From Glycine soja (taxonomy: Eukaryota; Streptophyta; Magnoliopsida; Fabales; Fabaceae): a stretch of 64,000 nucleotides of DNA. Numbering within the stretch: position 1 is the first letter of the stretch; each line of letters begins with the position of its first letter. The stretch is taken from the NCBI RefSeq assembly GCF_004193775.1, contig NC_041004.1:31148411-31212410 (forward strand), written 5' to 3'. A program made the position numbers and the translations under genes. Shown here in pieces: positions 30,379 through 43,312 of this stretch. Under the pieces are notes generated by a model. That model was given only the letters and a program-made list of their open reading frames with translations, did no database searches and was not told the origin of the DNA.

Positions 30379-33300
30379 TTAACAATGCGCTATCTCTTTG
30401 ATTGGAGTAGTTAGAGGTTGAAACCCATGTTGAAGGGTTGAACGCCAAACTTTGTCTATGTTATGCATTTTGTAGTTACACTCATTTGTACTCCATCTTT
30501 CTAAAGAGTGAACTATCCCAGCTATGCGCCATGCACTCATTACCCTCCTTGGCAACCAATCCTACAATATATGCACCGTGTGTGAAATTTTATATTTGGG
30601 ATGTTAACGAAACTAATAAATCCGCCAATGCAAGTAGCTAGAAACATGGCTACGATCATTAAATTAATTAAACAAATTAAGAAAAGATTATTTGAACAAA
30701 CCTCACAAGAATGAACATTTTCAACACAACTAGGAATTAGCATTGCTGGGGTGCAATGATAGAAGCAATCCTTACGGTATTTCCTTGGTGGGAATTGTGA
30801 ATAGGGAATAAATAATGCACCAGTGGGTGCCTTTAGTTGTTCCTCTTCAGTCAATTGATCTTCCACTAACCAAGTCTGTTGACAAAAGATAAAATATGAA
30901 AGAGAAAAGAAAAGTTTGTTTCTTATTTTTTATTCCTTTGGTTTGATCTCTGTAAAACTATTGTATTCTAATTAGAGTACCCCTTTACTCTTCTTTATAG
31001 TAAAGTTTTTGCTAATTAAAAAACCTTGCTTGTCATTTTAACAACATTGTATAAGAATAAGGGTGAAACGTTAGGAGTAATAGTATTCATACATATTTTT
31101 ACATAAAACTCATCCATTAATTTGTGTCCCTATTTTTAAAGGTATTACCCAAACGATCCTCATAATGCATTCTAATACCTTAAAAATAAGAGCAAAAGAA
31201 GACTTTAGAATTAATGTCACTGTGTGGAAACATGTGCCTTGGGATTACAATCACTTAAAGTTGTTTCTAGTAGAGTAAATATCTCAAAATGAAACTAGAT
31301 ATAGTATGTTACATTACCATTTGAGTGTAGCCTTTTGCAATGATCAAATTAGATTCAGAATTAGTGAGAGACTTTTTGAGCCTCTCATAATCATGTTTAT
31401 GCATTGTGGCAACCTGAAATATAGGTAATTGTGTGATTAGAACTACAGATGGAGTTTAAAACTAAAAAAGCCTACTTCCTATGTTTGTGCGTGTATATAA
31501 GGGAGGCAATGATAAAGTCTTATTAAATCATAGATATACGAAAGAAGAACATTAATTTTTATATGAGAGTGAGAGAAGAAATCCAGGTCGTATACAAGCA
31601 TAAGCATAGATAAACAATCAAAATAATAATAAAAAATGCTTCATTACTTAAAAAATAAAGTAAGCATTTTAAAATCCAGATGATCTGTGTGTTTTAATGT
31701 TGATCATTATAAATTAATAATATTTATTTATGTCGATCACTCTCACAGAAAAAACTCTCTATTTTGATATATTTTGTATGTATGTATTCAGAAATTAAAT
31801 CTATATAAATTAAAGAAGCAAACCTTAACACCTCGTTGACATAATGCGAAAGCAAGAGCATAAGCAACCTTGGTGAGCTTTCCCATGAGTAAAACTTGAG
31901 TTGTTCCTTTAGGAATATTGTTAAGAACAACTGCAGCAGCAAGGCTACTTCCATCTACAATCTTAACTTTTAGATTTGGATTCCGACTAACATATAATCC
32001 TCCATAGATGTTAAGATCCTCTCCTTGATTCATGAGACCTAGGCTCAACACTTTTATGCCTTTTCTGTCAGCATCTAGTATTGCTTCCTCTATCATTTTG
32101 TTGATGGCCATTTTTTCCGATTGTAGAAAGTACTAAAAAAATAATCATGTATTTATATGAATTATTATTTTATACATTCCATATAACAATAACAAATAAC
32201 ATAGTTATATTAAAGCTTAACTGAAATTATTAATCCCTAAAATATACATCATAAAATGTGAAAACTAGTCATTCATCTTGTTAGTTACTTATAGCCATAT
32301 ATCAACTTCGTGCAACATACTAAATAATCAACTTTAAGATTTTATGAAGAAATTCTCAAACAAAAAAATAGTATAATCAATTTTATTTTAAATAATAAAT
32401 AATTTTTTAGTAAATATATATAGAATTTACTAAATAAATATAATCATAAAGAATGAAATTCGTGATATTTACTTCAAAATTGTACTTAGGTATTGCCCAA
32501 GTTTGCAACTTAAGTTTGTCAAAACGACACCCTTCTACAATGAATGCACGACCATAGGCCCAGGTGAGGAACACAGACCAAGCCGTCATAGGCCACATCA
32601 AACGAAGGTACCATTTTGGTGTGTAAGGTTTGGAGGCAAGGTAAGGAAATCCAAGCCTGAGATGATAGATGGATTCAGGTGTAGTGAGGTGGGTCAAGTG
32701 CACAACATCTGTGGTTTCTTCTTCTCGTTTTAATGCAGAATCATATAGTTGATTTGTAGCCTTGTCTGTGGTGCCATAGATGTAGTCATAAAAAGGCATA
32801 AATAGGGAGTAATTTGTCCTGAACTGGGTATGGTGCAAAGAGTGAAACCTGTGAGACATCAAACAATAACAATATTTTGTTACTTGGCATAATTAAATAT
32901 TCAATTTGAACTGTTAATTTTAATTTAATGGCTATAATTAAATTAATAATCATGTTGCTTATAATAAGAAAAAAATTACCTGATATACACTCACACATAT
33001 CTAATGAAAGATGAGAGAAGTAAAGTTTAGTCATATGTGAATGGTCAAAAAACTATTTTAATTAATTTCAATCTTAATCATTCATTTCAATTATATGATA
33101 TTGAAATCCATTCATCCACTTTTTTTTTATCTCTATATCTCTGGGGGTGTTAATTAAGTTTCTATTGACGTATGGTTTCAATATATCATGTCACACACAT
33201 TGAGAGAAGATATACATATAGAGATGTCATAGATACTTACGATGGAGTGTACATGAGATACTTGAGAAGAGGAAACATGTTAAATAGCCACGTTGGAATG

Positions 33301-36300
33301 ATCTCAAAGTTGCAGTGACCCATATTATTCATAAAATCAATGTAAGTCACATATCCAAACACAACCATCATAGAGGCCTTTTTTGTAAACGCAAGGGTTA
33401 ACAAGGGTATTGCGAAGAGAAAGAAATATGATATGTGCTCTGCAAATGGATGGATGACAGCTGCACCAAGAGAATATAGTGAGATAAAGAAAACAAGTGT
33501 TAAAAATTATGGATTTTAGAGGTTAATATAAATGGCATCACAATTATATATATATATCGAGAGAGAGAGAGTAGTTGTAATAGTTGAAAAAATTGAAGAC
33601 ACACGTCAACTGCTTTACAAAAATATATATATAAAAAATATAAAATGACTTTTTTCAATTATTTTATTAAAATAATATACTCATGTTTAGAATAATATAT
33701 AATAGCTTTCAAATATCATCGTATACTTTTAAAAACACGTGTTCAAATATGCATATGTAGTGTTTAGTTTAGTTCTAAAATATAATCATCATTATACTTT
33801 TGGAAGGATTTTGGAAAGAAAAGTATTTATTTTTATAATTTAAATAGTAAAAAACTTATTTTATTAATAAAACGATTAGATTTGAGTTCATAAGGTGATT
33901 CAAAAATATTGTTGGTTAGAGATATAAAATGGATTGGATGGTTAAGGAAGAAGAGAAAGATGAATATTGTTCATTAAAAATATAAGATGTATTGGATGAT
34001 TAAGAAAGAAAAAAAATCACGAATTTAAGTTCCTTTACTAATAAAACTAACGTTTACCGGTCCAAAAAAAATTGGTTATAAGAGTTCAAACAAAATGATA
34101 ACTAAATGTTAACCAATGAAAGTTATGTTTACTATATATTTTTAGCTGAAATAATTAATTTTTTAAATGTATATTTAACTAATGTTTTCAATTTAATGGA
34201 ACCCAACTAATTAAAAAAAACTGAATGAAACCCATGGAAAAGCCCATGACATTAGTTGGTTTCTACATCAAAATTATCTTTCACACTAGTGGTAATACGA
34301 AATGGAGTATTGGGTTTTATATACTAGATAGAGTAATCTTCATGTCAATTTTATTGGGGTTGCTGCAATATATAAAGATGGGGTAATCTTTATATCTCTT
34401 GGCCGGGCTTTTAGGAGACCATGTGATAGTGTTAATTTGGGGCTTTTTATACTTTTTGATGACAATGTTATTAATATAAAATATCTATGAATTTTATTGA
34501 TAATTATTCTTATAGAAAAATTTAATTGATAATTTTTATTGAGATCTCAATCACATTTTTTTATTTATAAAATTAAAATCTTATTTAAAAAAATCAAACC
34601 TAATATATATCACTTGCAATAACAAATTATTTTAGGTTGAGTAATATGTGTCAAGTTAACTTTATGTGTCTTAATTCAGGTATACCTTGTCCTTCAACTA
34701 AGACCATTAATCAAATACAAAAGCGAAAGCAATTAATGTGACTCACAAGTAATGGGTTCTGTGACAATGGAAGAATGGTGGTGAGAATGGTATCGTGAAT
34801 AGAGAAAGTGATGATGCAGTGCTCTGTGTAACCAATAATAAAGAAACTCCACTGGTCCCATATGAAGCAGTATTGCCATAACTGCTCCATCTGTTTTCCA
34901 CAATGGAATGTGTGATGCCCCAGCAAATACATAGTTTGCCAAGTAGAATATTAAGCCACTAAACAATATTTGGTCATCCCTGCATAATCGAAACAAAAAA
35001 GTAATTGCCTAACCTAACAAAAAGTAAATAAATTAAAGTAATTACCTACCCTAACAAGAATATGAAAACCTTGACTTTCTTTCTTTCTGTTTTTTTTCTC
35101 CTTTTCATATTTTCATGTTACATGCACAAATTTAAAGAGGGCATACACGAAATTAAAGTCAAGGTTGTAAAATAGAACAGATTGATCAAATGTATGATAC
35201 AAAGAGGAGTAAAAGAAATACATACATGCTAATTAATTCATATTGTGTTTTTTAAGTTTGCGACAATTTGTATTTTAAAGTGAAGTTGAATTCTAACGTG
35301 GGTCAATCTAGGAGAACCCACATTTAATTTAAAGATAATACTCAATCTATCACTATGCTTGTTTTTTAAATTTATAAAATTCAAATTGGAGACCTTAAGA
35401 AATCAGAATTTTTCCTTCAAAGAAAAAAGAAATCAGAATCTTTTGTACTTAACTAAGCACTTGCATCTCACACGCCATATTTAACATTCACTTTTGTATT
35501 TCTCAGGGTCATAATAGCATAATAACATTTAAGAATTCATAAAAAAATGATCTGCTTGTAACCTTCCTTAATTAGGATCTTTGAGCATGCATGATGTCTC
35601 TTAACTAGAGTGTCCTCTATTTTATATATAATAAATATATATATCCAACAAGTATTCTCATGATATATACATAGATACATATGTGTGAAAATTACTTAGC
35701 GACAAAAACAATTTCATAAAATAAAACTACCAAAACAAAGGGTAAAAACTAACCAATTTCTTTCTCTGTCAACTTGATCAAATTCAATTCCCTTGTCAAC
35801 AATTCTTGCGTTGCCTTTGGCAGTTCGGTAACGAGAGAAAGTGATCCATATTTGGTTATGAAGCATACGCCATAGCAAAAAGGGTAATATGAGAAAGTTA
35901 AACATGTCCTTCTCACTGTTATCTTTCACCATCATAGAATACGAGCTATGAACGATGCAAGGAGCTAGTAACATATACTGCAAAATGCACAATTAACATC
36001 TTAAATAACTATAATTAAACAGCACAGAAAATTAACAAAAGTAACAATAAATAAAGGGTAAATAATTAGGCGTGCCATGGTTTGTGGGCTGAATTTGCAC
36101 TCATTCTATTGGAGTATGAGTTTTTATTGAAATTCCATAAAATTATATTCTAAGGTAATATATTTTTATGCATAATTATAAAGATGCTACTTTTTTATGA
36201 ATTTAATTTTCATTGCAATAATAATTGTGAAGAATTTTACATTGTCAATTAATCAAAAATCATGTTAGAAATTATTTTTAAAATAGTTAATGTAAAAATC

Positions 36301-37317
36301 AGCAAAATTATCATACATGACAATTTTTTATTTTTTATTGGTTGATAGTCTAAAAATTATTTGCACTATCAATTCGAGTATTGTTTACTCTTATTATTTA
36401 TTGAATAACTAAAGAGAAATTGATTTTTTATTTATAAATATTCACTAAAAATGAATAAATAAATTAAACACACCCAAAACATTTAGTTTCACTTTATATG
36501 TTTTTACACACAATCACAAATTTTATATTTTTAAGAATTTAAAAATAACAAAATTATTATGAATATTAATCGAACATATTAAAGATTTTCCATATGGATT
36601 TGACTCGTAGTAAGTGCTTTTTTTTTTCTTACCTCCTGTAAGAAAAAAAAAGAGAGAAGATAAAGTATTAAGTGACGTAAAAAACAAATGTAGAATAATA
36701 AATAAACATATTAAAGATTTTCTATATGGATTTCACTCGTAGCTAGGGCTCTTTTTTTTTCTTACCTCCTGTAAGAAAAGAAAAAAAAGAGAGAAGATAA
36801 AGTATTAAGTGACGTAAAAAACAAATATAGAATAATAAATAAACACAATTCCACGTACTTCAAATTAAATTAAAGTGTATTCCTCTAAAATGATGAAAAT
36901 CCATGTGAAAAGATAAATTAGTGTAATTATAGTTATTCTTGAAATTTTAATAATTTCATAATTTTTATTTTATATATGTTTCAACTTTATTTTCACAATT
37001 ATAATTTTTTTATTTTTTAATCAACGACTATAACTATATTTTATCTTCTAAAATATATTTCCTACAGAGTAAATTAATTTTTCTTTTAAGAGAAGCAACA
37101 ACATTGATAGTAACGATCGAGTTTAAGTTACGTGAGTTTGTGTATGACTAGTTAATGAGTTTGGGGGGGTGCATGAGTTAACCGTAAATTTAACCGTTAA
37201 AACTATTTCATGGAGAAAAAATATAGGTAAGGAAATAATTAGGCGAAGCTATTCAACCTTAAAGCTTCCAAGAGGCTTCCATGGCCAATCAGAGAGAATT
37301 CCGGGTCTTGAAGCCAT
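30379..37317 (-). CDS. CER1: CER1-like aldehyde decarbonylase (gene B), 9 exons, 624 aa
   Basis: Exons on -, in order: 37317-37258, 35977-35754, 34979-34747, 33460-33241, 32848-32473, 32132-31824, 31413-31318, 30875-30702, 30561-30379. All splice sites are GT-AG and join in frame to 625 codons ending TAA. Exons 1-5 have exactly the same lengths as in gene A. The start MASRPGILSDWPWKPLGSFK and the boxes HRALH, HSHHH and HSLHH at residues 146-150, 159-163 and 248-252 mark a catalytically complete CER1-type protein (CER3-type proteins lack these). The WAX2 C-terminal domain follows. The 309-nt exon 6 equals gene A exons 6 plus 7, so that intron is absent. Convergent with gene A, the two ends about 6.2 kb apart. 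Family role: wax alkane formation at the ER. Appears intact. Confidence 0.95.
33461..34746 (-). other. Intron 3 of gene B
   Basis: AT-rich, no gene. A (TA)n-(GA)n microsatellite lies near 33545-33572. Confidence 0.7.
35978..37257 (-). other. Intron 1 of gene B
   Basis: AT-rich. It contains a direct repeat of about 132-139 bp (36574-36844) listed separately; nothing else recognised. Confidence 0.7.
36574..36844. repeat. Tandem direct repeat, two copies of about 135 bp
   Basis: Copy 1 is 36574-36705, copy 2 is 36706-36844. Both start acatattaaagatttt and contain a small inverted repeat (tcttacctcctgtaaga). They differ by a few substitutions and indels in the A/T runs. Confidence 0.9.
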
Positions 37318-37410
37318 GCTTGCACAATATCTATGTTTTTTTGGAGAATTAAATTCCTTTTCTGTTGTTGCAATCGATCACAAGTGCTTTGAAGCGTAGC
37401 TGGTGATTTC

Positions 37411-37420
37411 ATTTATATAG
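37411..37420 (-). promoter_or_regulatory. TATA box of CER1-like gene B
   Basis: On -, ctatataaat lies about 95 bp upstream of the ATG at 37317-37315, predicting a leader of about 65 nt. Confidence 0.6.
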
Positions 37421-38373
37421 ATCTCATGCATCATCTCATCACCACTTTCACTTTGGAACAATTGATGGGTTTTAACTCCCAACACCAGCTGACCAACGGT
37501 AACCAAATCCACTTCATTACTCTTAATTACCTATACCTCGTTGGCTACTTGCATACGAACCACTCCCAAACACCAATAACTATATATCCTCCATTCAAAA
37601 TACTGAGCTAGCCTTGAATGAAATAAAAGGTTACTTATTATAGACAAGGTTGACCGTGGGCATAAAGTGAAGGGGTGATGGCCAACGGTGTAGGGTTGAG
37701 AGGATCCCAAATTAAAATATCTTGACAATTTTAAAGAGGGAAAAAAATCAATTACTCCATTTGACCATTCATATTGTTAGTTTTTAATGTAAATGATTGG
37801 TAGTAAAAGTTTTCAACCACAATGATTTTAAAATCAAATTTTTTTACAGCTTAAAATCTCAATTTTAATTTGTAGTATTTACAACTTTTCATTTGGCTAA
37901 TCATTCATTTCAGTGTAGTAAAAAATTTAGTATTATTAACTCTGTTCTATAATAATAGTCACGTGAGAAGAAAAAAATTATCCCAAAATATATATTATTT
38001 TAGTTTTTCAATGTAATATTAATTACATTTTTTATATATTCCTATAATATTATTGATATGGACAATAAAAATTAAAAATGAATTAAAAATTATAAGATTA
38101 ATTTTGTAAAATATAATTATTCTCTTTTATTTATTTATTAAATTTTGTTGATCTATGTGAAACAACCTAGTACGAAAATTATAATGAAATGAATGAAGCA
38201 TTAATTATTACAAATACTCGTTAGTTATATTATTGTATCTTTGCATTTTAAAGAAGAAAAGAGGATTAATAATATAAATGAAAATAAAATACAATTTATG
38301 CATTTATTAAATAAAGAGGGTATCCTTTCATCTCCTAATGTTGATGTTATCATTAGTCATTTTCACATTATAT
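37421..38373. other. Intergenic DNA upstream of gene B
   Basis: The first 250 bp may carry upstream promoter sequence of gene B. The rest is AT-rich without a recognised gene. Confidence 0.5.
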
Positions 38374-38760
38374 TACTACAAAAAATATTTTCAAAGACAG
38401 TTTTTTATAATTTTTTATGATGATTTTTAACCGTTTTTTAATATGCCGCCATAAAAAGTCAACACTTTTCACGACATTTTTTAAACCATCTTAGAATCTT
38501 GGATTTTACATCGGTTCTATCAGAAATTGTTTTAGAATGTATTTCTATTATTTTTAAAAAGTTAAAAAAATTGAGAATTTTAAGTTGATTTTTCAAAAAA
38601 TCATCTTAAAATATTTATTTCCTAAGATAATTTTTTAGAAAATCGTGTTAAAATGTAGACATTTTAAGATAATTTTTTAAAAAATCGTCTTAGAATGTAC
38701 CCTTTTTAAGACGGTTTTCTATAGACCAATATTTTTTTAATATTTATCTATACATTTTTA
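38374..38760. repeat. Left subterminal repeat zone of the Pack-CACTA
   Basis: Units of the type ttaagataattttttaaaaaatcgtctta recur at about 38580-38715, plus ACATCGGTTC at 38508. Confidence 0.6.
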
Positions 38761-39837
38761 AAAAATTATAGTAGATTATTTTAAAATGTTATTATCTATA
38801 CATGTTTTAAAAATTTATCTCTATAAATTATTTAGACACACCTACTAATAATAGAATTAAAATAATTAAAAGAAATGAATATGAATAATGATGCTTATGT
38901 AATAATAATTAATGAGACAACAGGAAAAAGATGCAATAGTTCTAGTCAATGCACATAAGTTTTTATTTTTCCTTGTTAAATCAATGTGAATTACACATCA
39001 AATCACATCACTCTTGGAAAAATAAGTAATTAATTTTACAAACTTCAAGTTGGAAATTAATTAAAATCATCCTCCTCTTAAACAACCTTGTTATATATTA
39101 TAGCTAAGTTCAACATTTCCTACACTATTAAATTAATTGAGATCTATCAGTATGTAATCTACTAAACATATTAGGCCATTTTTCAAATCTAAAAACTAGC
39201 ATAAATAAAACAAAATATATGCTTGGATTCAAGCATTTTGTTGGTATGTATATTGCCATTTCAGAAACCAGATGCCTGATTCAATAGAGATTCCATTTGT
39301 GTTCATGAACGGGATATTTACTAAATAAAATAAAATAGGCATGCATTGTTTACAAGCAAGAAAAGAATTGTGACAAATACCATTAGTATATATTTCACAT
39401 TTTAACTGAAAGAATAAAATAATAACATGAACACTATTATGTTTCTACAACCAAAGGTACAAGTGTATATATTTGGAGAATAATTGTTATTATCATGTAC
39501 CTCAAAATTCACTAATTTACATATATCACAACATGTGTTATTTTGCTTCGCATGTGCGTATATAAATCACAAGTGTCAAAGCATCAATGACATATACTCC
39601 ACAACTTACTTTAGCTATACTACCCTATAAATGAATTATCCAAATCTATCTCTGCTACCTATAGATTCAGGTCTGCTTTGTGTAAAGCCAATTTCTCTTT
39701 ACAAGAATGGCAATACCAGTTAATTCACAAGGTGATACCAATTTTTATGTTTCACCATATTAGGAAAACCATCTAATTGGTCACACTAGCATAGTCTAAT
39801 AGGAATATGACAAACAAAAAAGTACAATGAAAATTAC
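38761..39837. other. Pack-CACTA interior, no gene recognised
   Basis: AT-rich. It could be intron or downstream sequence of the captured DUF1218-like gene, but nothing supports a specific call. Confidence 0.4.
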
Positions 39838-40033
39838 CAAGATAAAACAAAGCAGACCAGTGCCACCTTCAATTGAGGGATTTGGGAATTTTTTCTACAG
39901 CAAACACACCCAATTCCAACATTTATGATTATCTGAGAAAGCATAAGAGTCAGTCCAACAGTAAAACCAGGAGGCAAAGCCGGACTTTGAGGATACGTGC
40001 ACTGGTTTGGTGCAACAAAATGAACCTGAGAAA
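39838..40033 (-). pseudogene. Captured exon of a DUF1218-like membrane protein gene
   Basis: On -, a 196-nt exon with a good acceptor (ttgcaag) and donor (CTTG|gtaatt) reads VSQVHFVAPNQCTYPQSPAL, then a hydrophobic segment (GFTVGLTLMLSQIIINV), GCVCCRK, and VALVCFVLSW. The Cys-containing loop and the two membrane segments resemble the plant DUF1218 family (small four-helix membrane proteins). No other exon of the gene was identified, so this is a fragment. Family call from memory of motifs. Confidence 0.5.
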
Positions 40034-40960
40034 CTTGCAAAAGTAATAGAGTATAATAGTTATTATATCAGTTTTTGTTTATGGTGAACTAAATATAAAC
40101 ACAAAAAATTACAATGGTAAAGCAAAAAAAAAAAAAAGAGTGGAAGGTACATTATTCAAATACTGGACTACTATATTACTTACAAGTTACAACTGGTCCT
40201 CATAACAATTTATGTGAATGGCATTGTTATTTCATTTCCAGGCAACTTAGTTTGCAAGCATATTTAGAACTAAGTTGTAGCAATTTTGCCATTCATCAAC
40301 ATCAATGCCACGACTATAATGCTAAATAGGACCACTAAGAAACTTCATGTTTATGTAGAACCTTACTACTCCTTGACCAAGTTTCAAGGAATACTACAGA
40401 AACTCTCAAAATTCAAAATTCATGGTCCACATCTCACTGTCATCAATTTTAGCTTTTAAAACTCAATCCCCCCAAAAATGATACAGAACGCTTGCCTTGG
40501 TTTATAGTCACTAATCATTGGATTGAAAGTACTGTTGCCACTACCAACAGAGCATATTTCAATGCCCAAAAGCATAACTTCACTACTGTTAAAATCAAAT
40601 AATAAAATTTGTAACTATCCATTATCTTAGGCCTATAACAATGGACAAATGTTTCGTATCCTACGATAAAATTTTGTTCAGTATAGATTCATTCCAACGG
40701 TTTCAGGTAGCAGTACCTCAAAGATTCAAGCTATTTCCTTTCCAAATTTATTTATATCTTGTTCTTTTAAGAAGAAATTAGTTTCCTCATTACCCCTAGC
40801 AACAAAAAAAATTGTAAGGGAAAAAGAGTGTCTAAACTCAAAATAGAGGAAGACAATCAATATTATCAAACTAAAATATCTCCAATGCCTTTAAAAAATA
40901 AAAGATAGTAAAAAATCCGCATCAACTATAAAATAAAATAGATATATAAGTAATATACAA
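40034..40960. other. Pack-CACTA interior between captured fragments
   Basis: Probably intron/flank DNA brought in with the fragments; no exon recognised. Confidence 0.4.
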
Positions 40961-41471
40961 TCAATCTTCATCATCAATAACCTTGGTTCCCAAACCTTTG
41001 AGCTCATCCTTGGCGATTTTGATGACAATAACAAGGGAATAAAGCTCTTCCTTTGCATCCTCATCATTGTTCCCCTTATGGGCAATGCGAACCCTAATTC
41101 TCCTCGAGACGCTTCGGATCCCGTGGCTCCACACAACCTTGTTCAGCTTCATATCCACTTTCACATCATTTGTCCCCATCGCTTTCTAAGCAAACTTCCT
41201 TATCTCTTTAATTGCTTTAGGAGCCTTCTCCTTGAATGTGTTGTTTGTTTATGCATATTAGAAACAAAATCCAGTAAAGCATCTCACAATAATAAAATTA
41301 CAAATAAAAAAATATGAATCAGGAGTTAAGAGTGAGAATAATTCCAAAAACCCAAAATAGGTTTGAAAGAATGGTTGTGGAGGATTACCAGCCATGCAAG
41401 TGTTTGTGGAGGTTGATGGTGTACTTTCAAGTGATGACCTCCTCTTTCCTACCCTTGGCCTTCTTCACCAT
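40961..41471 (-). pseudogene. RPL31: Ribosomal protein L31 (eL31) pseudogene with retained intron
   Basis: On -, exon 1 (41471-41389) reads MVKKAKGRKEEVIT then a stop, then KYTINLHKHLHGW. A 148-bp intron with an intact GT donor follows. Exon 2 (41240-40961) reads TFKEKAPKAIKEIRKFA, a stop, then [19 protein letters not shown] and ends GTKVIDDED, the eL31 C-terminus. The intron shows it was copied as genomic DNA and not from mRNA. Two in-frame stops and a lost AG acceptor make it non-functional. It sits head to tail, about 80 bp from the PUB17-like fragment. Confidence 0.9.
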
Positions 41472-41553
41472 TGTTAGTCACTCACTCGTGTACATAAAAA
41501 ATACTTAGATTCGGTTTGTTTTGAAAAAAATATAAATACAAAGAGTCATGTGT

Positions 41554-43312
41554 TTTAGGCTTCTTTTGACTTCCACTCTCAAAACCAAGCTCATCCTCCT
41601 CAAAGCCAAAGAGCAAAAACCTACAATATCTAGTCATAGCCACCAACCCATTAAGCACAAAAATAGTAGGCTCAATGTCACCTTCATGATTAACAATATG
41701 CTCCTCCAAGCCTTCAATTTCAGTCCTACAACTAGCCACATCAACAATCTGTAGCTTCTCAACATAGAAAGACCTTAATTAAGTATAATCAGGAATCCTT
41801 CCATTCTCAAACTCATCAAGAAAGGAGAAAAATCGAAGCCTAAGAGCCTCATCCTTCATATCTATAAAAAGCTTAGCTCTTCTAGATTGTTTCTACAAGA
41901 GTTTGTGAATGAATGTAAACATGATTTTGATGATGCCAAAGAAGAATCAAACAAGGCTGCTACATTTGCTTCAAGATTAATACAAGATTTCTTCAACAAA
42001 CAAAGCCTTGATCCAAGATTTCTTCAAGACTAAGTCTTGCCTCAAAACAAAGGGTTTCAAAGTCATGCAAGGCTCTGGTAATCGATTACCAGGAAGTGTA
42101 ATCGATTACCAGAAGGGAAGTTTGAGAAATTGCTGTTGAAAAGGGTTTTGAATTTGAATTTTGAACATGTAATCGATTACCATATGGTTGTAATCGATTA
42201 CCAGCAACAGAACTCTGGAAATTCAAATTCAAAAGTCATAACCCTTCAAAATATAATTGTGTAATCGATTACTAGAAACCTATAATCGATTACCAGTGAG
42301 AAAAATTCATAAAAGCTTTTTGAAAAGACACATCTCTTCAAACCATTTTGAAAAGTCACGAAGGGTCTATATATATGTGTGTGTCTGACTTCAAAAAGAA
42401 ATGAGAGAGATTCCAAGAGAACTTCATTGCCAAATGCTCTCTCAAAAGAAACTCTTGAGCAAACACTTGCAAATCCATTAAGAGTTCATCCATGGACTTC
42501 AATTGTAATATCCTTCTCTTCAAGAGAGAATTCCTCTTCTTTCTTCTTATACAAAGAGATTAATTAAGGGACTGAGGGTCTCTTAAGTTGTAAGGATTCC
42601 TGAACACAAGGGATGGGTTGTCCTTATGTGTTTCAGAAGTTGTAAATGCCTTTACAAAGAGAAAGGAAAATCTCAAGTAGGTTGCTTAAGTACTGGACGT
42701 AGGCATGGACTTTGCCGAACCAGTATAAAACTGTGTTTGCATTCTCTCTTCCATTATCTCATTTATTTTGTTGCAATCAATTTTATCTTGCATGTTTAAA
42801 GAACATTATTAAATTGATTGTTGCTTCTTCTGCATTCTAAGCCTATCCCTCTTAAGTTATTGAGGCTGCTGGTCCAACAGAGCTCAACCTGTTCCCTAAC
42901 ATCGTTACTTAGAAAAACATCCTTAATAGGAAAAATATCCATGTGGGTAGAAATCTCCTAGTTCAAATCATGGAAGTGACCAGAGATGGAATGATTTTGA
43001 AGCAAGAGCCACAACTTACTCGATTGGGCGCAATAATCCAGGAGAAGCTTGGAGTAGTAGAGCAAGAGGTAGAGCTCTTTGAGACAAAGCACCGATGTGG
43101 GTGGAAGACACAAAGAACCCGATTCGGAATCATGTAAATACTCCAAAAGCAACTAAAAAACTACACTTCGAAAAACATGACACAATCTCATTTGCAATGG
43201 AGATGAAGGTTTGAACCAAAGCGACATTGCTTAAGTCAACGGGGGCCATAAACGCTTTCAACGCTGGCGACCTTCTCCGCCGAAGCAAAGAGAAAATTGC
43301 CCCTAAAGCCAT
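41554..43312 (-). pseudogene. PUB17: PUB17-like U-box E3 ligase gene fragment, interrupted by a solo LTR
   Basis: On -, it begins MALGAIFSLLRRRRSPALKA at 43312. It loses some 15 residues and shifts frame near 43150, then reads LCLKELYLLLYYSKLLLDYC and SSKLWLLLQNHSISGHFHDLN. After a stop comes EISTHMDIFPIKDVF...REQVEL (42880). After the LTR (41888-42879) it resumes at 41887 with SRRAKLFIDMKDEALR, another stop, then RTEIEGLEEHIVNHEGD and TRYCRFLLFGFEEDE, ending near 41554. These match the UND-type N-terminal region of PUB17. The U-box and ARM repeats are absent, so no ligase activity is possible. Confidence 0.88.
41888..42879 (+). mobile_element. Solo LTR (992 bp) inside the PUB17-like fragment
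   Basis: Starts TGTTTCTACAAG and ends GGTCCAACA (TG...CA). It has no internal region and no partner nearby, so it is a solo LTR. It carries six copies of the palindrome GTAATCGATTAC or close variants (about 42078-42293). The end phrase ...accagtataaaa...tccaaca resembles the larger solo LTR at 46669-48374, suggesting related families. No 5-bp duplication is seen (tagat/gagct), and about 10 nt of the coding sequence seem missing at the junction. Confidence 0.8.

Noticed and set aside
30378..30866. A separate short gene on - at 30540-30866
   Set aside because: This frame is exon 8 of gene B plus intron read-through; the splice sites and alignment with gene A explain it.
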